From Caryophanales bacterium UBA3210 (lineage in GTDB: Bacteria > Bacillota_I > Bacilli_A > RFN20 > CAG-449), in assembly GCA_002363635.1 (NCBI GenBank), contig DEWM01000096.1, forward strand, positions 1 through 17,259: a stretch of 17,259 bases of DNA, read 5' to 3'. Positions 13,699 to 17,259 of this stretch are shown one piece after another (position 1 is the stretch's first letter; every line of letters starts with the position of its first letter). A program made the position numbers and the translations under genes. The notes under the pieces are model-generated. The model had not been told where the DNA came from and made no database searches. It was given only the letters and a program-made list of their open reading frames with translations.

Positions 13699-15129
13699 TT
13701 ACCTCGATTTTAAAGCTTCTAAAACAAGTTTAGATGCAATCTGTGGATTAACTTTACCCTTTGTCTTTTTCATAATCTGACCAACGATAAAGCCAACTGC
13801 TCTATCTTTACCAGCTTTGAAGTCGACAACTGCCTGAGGGAATTCATCAACTGTTGCTTCAACAATCTTCTTGATTTCATCTTCGTTAGAATCTTGTTTT
13901 AAACCAAGATCTGAAGCAATCTGTTCTGCATCTTTATTTTCTTCACACATAACTTCGAAAACTTGACGAGCCATCTTCATTGATAAAGTTCCGTTTTCAA
14001 CCATGTTGATTAATTTTTCTAAGTTATCTGGTGTGACTTTGAATTTATCAAAGCTTTGGAATTTCTTATTTAAGAAAGCTGTAGCTTCACCAGTAATCCA
14101 GTTCCAGAATAATTTTGTATGTTTTGGATTAACTTTGATACATTCATCAAGATAATCTGCCATTAATAAGTTTTGGAGCATCTGATCTGCTTCTTCATCA
14201 CTTAAGCCATTTGATGTATATCTTTCTTGTTTGCTTGATGCAAGTTCAGGACATGTATCAATAGCATTTTGAATGAATTCATCACTTAATCTAATTGGAA
14301 GAATATTTGGTTCTGTGAAGTATTTGTAATCAACAGCATCAGTTTTCTTTCTCATCATGATAGTTGTTTGAGTTTTTTCATCAAATCTTCTAGTTTCTTG
14401 TTCAACTGCTCCACCAGAAAGAATTAACTTAGTTTGTCTTTCAACTTCATAATCAATAGCAGTTCTAACGTTTGCAACTGAGTTTAAGTTCTTAACTTCA
14501 ACTTTTGTACCAAACTTATCACTACCGAAAGGTCTAACTGAAACGTTGACATCGCAACGCATAGAACCTTCTTCCATCTTACCATCAGAAACGCCTGCGA
14601 AGACGACGATTTGTCTAATAGTTTCAACGTATTTCATTGCTTCTTCGCCAGATCTAATATTTGGACGAGAAACAATTTCAATTAATGGAGTACCTGCACG
14701 GTTATAGTCAACTAATGTAATATCATCTAAGTGAAGTTGTTTACATGTATCTTCTTCAATATGTAATCTTTCAATTTCAATAGTTTTTAATCTACCGTCA
14801 GATAATTTAACTGTTAATGAACCATTTGAACCAATAGGTCTTTTATCTTGAGTGATTTGGAAACCCTTTGGTAAGTCTGAATAGAAATAGTTCTTTCTAT
14901 CAAACCATAATTCGTGATCAATAGTCATATTTAATGCATTAGAAACTCTAATAGCATTAATAACAACTTGTTTATTTAAAATTGGCATAGTGCCAGGGAA
15001 CGCCATATCAAGTGGAGCGACTAATGTATTTGGTTCTTGACCAAATTTAACAGGTCCACCTGAGAAAGACTTTGAATTAGTCTTCATTTCAACGTGGATT
15101 TCAATACCGATAACTGCTTCAAAGTTCAT
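13699..15129 (-). CDS. gatB: Asp/Glu-tRNA amidotransferase subunit B
   Basis: GatB binds misacylated Glu-tRNA(Gln) or Asp-tRNA(Asn) in the GatCAB complex and activates the carboxylate with ATP, so that ammonia from GatA can form Gln-tRNA or Asn-tRNA. The 476-residue sequence has the start motif IGIEIHVEMKT (7-17), RAGTPLIEIVSRPN (about 144-157) and GKMEEGSMRCDVNVSVRP (about 183-200), plus a helical YqeY-like tail (about 330-476) for tRNA. The zinc cysteines of some GatB proteins are absent, as in other Bacilli. The start codon follows the gatA stop by 1 bp, and its GGAGGT ribosome binding site is inside gatA. Its presence suggests that the organism lacks a full GlnRS, AsnRS or both. Confidence 0.97.
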   Translation of the reverse strand: MNFEAVIGIEIHVEMKTNSKSFSGGPVKFGQEPNTLVAPLDMAFPGTMPILNKQVVINAIRVSNALNMTIDHELWFDRKNYFYSDLPKGFQITQDKRPIGSNGSLTVKLSDGRLKTIEIERLHIEEDTCKQLHLDDITLVDYNRAGTPLIEIVSRPNIRSGEEAMKYVETIRQIVVFAGVSDGKMEEGSMRCDVNVSVRPFGSDKFGTKVEVKNLNSVANVRTAIDYEVERQTKLILSGGAVEQETRRFDEKTQTTIMMRKKTDAVDYKYFTEPNILPIRLSDEFIQNAIDTCPELASSKQERYTSNGLSDEEADQMLQNLLMADYLDECIKVNPKHTKLFWNWITGEATAFLNKKFQSFDKFKVTPDNLEKLINMVENGTLSMKMARQVFEVMCEENKDAEQIASDLGLKQDSNEDEIKKIVEATVDEFPQAVVDFKAGKDRAVGFIVGQIMKKTKGKVNPQIASKLVLEALKSR

Positions 15130-15130
15130 C

Positions 15131-16603
15131 TTATTTTACCTCCATTGTTGAAAGGTTCTTTAAACCTAACTTCTTTTCAATTGCATAAGCAATATTTAAT
15201 GTTTCTTTTTCTGTGAAGACTTTTGTCATAATGTTGCAAGCAAATGGGAAACCATTATCAAGTCCCATAGGTACAGAAATTGATGGGAAACCACCAAAGT
15301 TACCAATACCTAAATGGTTTTCAACAATGATTGTGTGAATATCAAGTCTATCTGATACATCATCTGAATTACTTGCAAATGGGTTACGAACAATACCTCC
15401 ACATGGAGTTAAAATTGCATCGTACTGAGATAAGATTTCATTTGTCTTATTAACAATTAATCTTCTAACTTTTTGTGCTCTTAAGAAGAGTTCTTCTTGG
15501 TTAGCTTTGAATAATGAATATGAACCAATAACAAATCTTCTTCTGATTAATTCTGAGAAACCATTAGTTCTAGCGTTCATCATAACATCTTGATAAGAAG
15601 ATGCTTCACCTACTCTTGGACCAAATTTGATACCATCGAGGTTAGCGTTATTTGATGTAGCTTCTGCACAAGAAATAATCATATATGCAGGATATACTGC
15701 TGCTAAAAGTTTTTGATCAAAGTTAACTTCTTCAACTGTTGCACCAGCTTCTTCTAAAGCTTTTTGAACTTTATCTAAGCCTTCTAAGATTACTTTATCT
15801 TTTACTGATTCATCAATTTCTTTGATACGTGCAATCTTCTTGCCCTTTAAATCACCAGTTAAACCTTCAGTATATTTTTCTACTGGTTTAACTGAGCAAG
15901 TTGCATCATGTGCTAAATCTTCACCTGCTAAAACTTCAAGTAAAGCTGCTGAATCTTTAACTGAACGAGTAAAGTATGCAACGTGGTCAAGAGATGGTGC
16001 AAATGGGAATAAACCGTATCTTGAGATTCTTCCCCATGTTGGTTTAAAGCCAACTAGACCTGCGTATGAAGCAGGTTTTCTAACTGAGTCACCAGTATCT
16101 GAACCTAATGCAAAAGGAACAATACCTTGAGCAGTTAATGAAGCTGAACCACATGAAGATCCACCGATCTTATATGTATGAGTAGGATCATATGGGTTAT
16201 ATGTAGTACCTTTATGACCTGTTGTACCAGTACCACCCATTGCAAGTTCATCTAATGTTGATTTTGCAATTAAGACAGCTTTTGCTTCCTTTAATTTTGT
16301 AATTACAGTTGCATCGTATACTGGAACATAATCTTTTAAAATTTCTGATGAAGCTGTTGTTAAGATATCTTTTGTTGAGAAGTTATCTTTTGCAACATAT
16401 GGAATACCCCAGAATAAGTTATCTACTTCTGGTTCTACTAATGTTGCAGCAAATTCAAGTGCTTCTTTTTCACAAATTGTTTCAATAGCGTTAGTTTCTT
16501 CTTTCTTTAAAGCTTCAATAGCTTCTTTTGTGAGTTCTAATGGAGTTACTTTCTTAGAAACTAATAATTCATGTAACTCTTCTACTGTTTTTCCTAAATA
16601 CAT
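15131..16603 (-). CDS. gatA: Asp/Glu-tRNA amidotransferase subunit A (glutaminase)
   Basis: GatA is the amidase-signature subunit that hydrolyses glutamine and supplies ammonia to GatB. The 490-residue sequence has the full Ser-cisSer-Lys triad: Lys72 (VAKDN), Ser149 (GGSSCGSAS) and nucleophile Ser173 (SDTGDSVRKPAS), matching Lys79/Ser154/Ser178 of S. aureus GatA by spacing. The residue before the nucleophile is Asp172, where most GatA proteins have Gly (TGGSIRQPA). LVGFKPTWGRISRYGLFPFAPSLD continues the signature in two normal blocks. It starts 4 bp after the gatC stop with only a weak TAGG ribosome binding site, so it probably depends on translation from gatC. Confidence 0.95.
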   Translation of the reverse strand: MYLGKTVEELHELLVSKKVTPLELTKEAIEALKKEETNAIETICEKEALEFAATLVEPEVDNLFWGIPYVAKDNFSTKDILTTASSEILKDYVPVYDATVITKLKEAKAVLIAKSTLDELAMGGTGTTGHKGTTYNPYDPTHTYKIGGSSCGSASLTAQGIVPFALGSDTGDSVRKPASYAGLVGFKPTWGRISRYGLFPFAPSLDHVAYFTRSVKDSAALLEVLAGEDLAHDATCSVKPVEKYTEGLTGDLKGKKIARIKEIDESVKDKVILEGLDKVQKALEEAGATVEEVNFDQKLLAAVYPAYMIISCAEATSNNANLDGIKFGPRVGEASSYQDVMMNARTNGFSELIRRRFVIGSYSLFKANQEELFLRAQKVRRLIVNKTNEILSQYDAILTPCGGIVRNPFASNSDDVSDRLDIHTIIVENHLGIGNFGGFPSISVPMGLDNGFPFACNIMTKVFTEKETLNIAYAIEKKLGLKNLSTMEVK

Positions 16604-16607
16604 AATA

Positions 16608-16904
16608 TTAACCTACTACCTTTGGAAGTACAATCTGACCGTCTTCGACGTCTTTTGCATTTCTTAAAGCTTCTTTCTTTGATAAAGGTGTTTCTGCAAC
16701 ATCTTCACGTAAATATGTTGTATAAACTGGGTATGGGAAAGTCATTGGTTCGACATCGTTAACTCCGTCGATTTCACCTAAAACTTCCATTTGTTTTGTT
16801 AGTACATCGAATTCTTTGAGTAATACGTTGTACTGGTCGTTAGACATGTCAAACATTAAATTGTTCGCACATTTCTTTAAAAGATCTAAATCGTATTTAA
16901 CCAT
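16608..16904 (-). CDS. gatC: Asp/Glu-tRNA amidotransferase subunit C
   Basis: GatC is the small belt protein that wraps GatA and GatB and is needed for their assembly. The 98-residue product has the N-terminal helices (residues 5-50), the family segment GVNDVEPMTFPYPV, then YLREDVA and the C-terminal LRNAKDVEDGQIVLPKV that lies along GatA. I chose the ATG at 16902-16904, because TAAGGAGG is placed 5 nt upstream and overlaps the pcrA stop codon; the frame extends 20 codons further up without support. The gap to pcrA is 10 bp and to gatA 4 bp, so all are probably co-transcribed. Confidence 0.93.
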   Translation of the reverse strand: MVKYDLDLLKKCANNLMFDMSNDQYNVLLKEFDVLTKQMEVLGEIDGVNDVEPMTFPYPVYTTYLREDVAETPLSKKEALRNAKDVEDGQIVLPKVVG

Positions 16905-16914
16905 GCTTGCCTCC

Positions 16915-17259
16915 TTAAGCTCTTTTAATTGACACATGAGTGCCCATAAATGTCTTTTTACCAAATTCGCTGTTATCGAATTGAATAATAATTAATTGTT
17001 TATTTCCTGAAGGAATAACTGATGAAACTGTTCCTTTGCCAAATTTAGTATGTTCTGCTCTATCTCCAACTTTCCAATCAGTAACACCGTTAGAATCTGA
17101 AGCATTGAATACACTAGCTTTTGGACCAACATCTTTTTGTTGTAATCCCTTAGGTTTAAAGTAAGGATTTTTACCTTGTAAGAATGATGACTGGAATGAA
17201 TCAGTCGATGAATAAGTACCAATACCTGCTTCTTTAATAAATACAGATGGTCTTAATGG
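16915..17259 (-). CDS. pcrA: ATP-dependent DNA helicase PcrA, C-terminal end (partial)
   Basis: The last 114 codons of a gene enter from the right edge. The reading frame starts PLRPSVFIKEAG, like the PSRFxxEI end of the PcrA/UvrD helicase core. It then has a variable Ser/Gln/Lys-rich linker and finishes with WKVGDRAEHTKFGKGTVSSV, typical of the small Tudor-like domain of Firmicutes PcrA that contacts RNA polymerase. PcrA is a superfamily 1A 3'-5' helicase used in repair and in removing stalled complexes. The helicase motifs lie outside the window. Placement directly upstream of gatC fits the pcrA-(ligA)-gatCAB cluster of many Firmicutes; ligA is not between them here. Confidence 0.85.
   Translation of the reverse strand, partial: PLRPSVFIKEAGIGTYSSTDSFQSSFLQGKNPYFKPKGLQQKDVGPKASVFNASDSNGVTDWKVGDRAEHTKFGKGTVSSVIPSGNKQLIIIQFDNSEFGKKTFMGTHVSIKRA

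Noticed and set aside
14980..15080. Loss of the zinc-binding cysteines in GatB as an anomaly
   Set aside because: The same region lacks these cysteines in GatB of S. aureus and other Bacilli (from memory), so it is normal for the group.
15822..16130. Open frame antisense to gatA (and similar ones antisense to pduL, metK and the ABC genes)
   Set aside because: They mirror strongly conserved coding genes, have no ribosome binding site, and their translations resemble no protein.

Overview
The window looks like chromosomal DNA of a low-GC Bacillota, probably a Bacilli lineage near the Erysipelotrichia, RF39 or Acholeplasma-like groups. The base composition is AT-rich, ribosome binding sites are strong AGGAGG types, the tRNA-dependent amidotransferase GatCAB is encoded, and the proteins resemble Firmicutes families. 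This placement is an inference, since no rRNA or marker tree is available. All 17 complete stop codons are TAA or TAG, none TGA, and Trp is read from TGG in intact frames, so the standard bacterial code fits. I see no tRNA or rRNA gene, no CRISPR array, no phage gene and no intact insertion sequence.

Left part (1-3530): the start of a Ser-rich lipoprotein gene runs off the left edge on the minus strand, preceded by a GNAT acetyltransferase gene. Divergent to these is a large plus-strand lipoprotein with a beta-helix carbohydrate-binding (Cthe_2159-like) domain, followed by 5-formyltetrahydrofolate cyclo-ligase. The next three genes form a minus-strand operon (5811 to 3531): a Cof-type HAD phosphatase, an unrecognised 287-residue soluble protein and an unrecognised protein with two membrane segments. 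A monocistronic long-form hibernation factor gene (hpf) lies upstream of that operon, with a perfect 19-bp palindrome over its -10 box.

Middle (6600-8980): a minus-strand operon encodes a PduL-type phosphotransacylase, a small four-Cys TSCPD protein and S-adenosylmethionine synthetase (metK). Its leader holds a consensus-like promoter, an S-box (SAM-I/IV clan) aptamer that seems to lack P4, an antiterminator and a terminator, then a second hairpin. All of its parts can be paired by hand, and the layout predicts that SAM shuts off the three genes.

Right part (9100-17259): a plus-strand operon encodes both halves of a heterodimeric ABC exporter with one degenerate ATP site, with an operator-like palindrome in its leader. 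It converges on a minus-strand operon pcrA (3' end only)-gatC-gatA-gatB-DJ-1/PfpI. The 382-bp gap between them holds tandem terminator hairpins whose outer arms form a 20-bp near-perfect inverted repeat, so the gap looks like a small mobile or structured non-coding element.

The points most worth following up are the compact SAM switch with its unexpected cargo (pduL and TSCPD), the 289-bp inverted-repeat element, and the unknown soluble/membrane gene pair.
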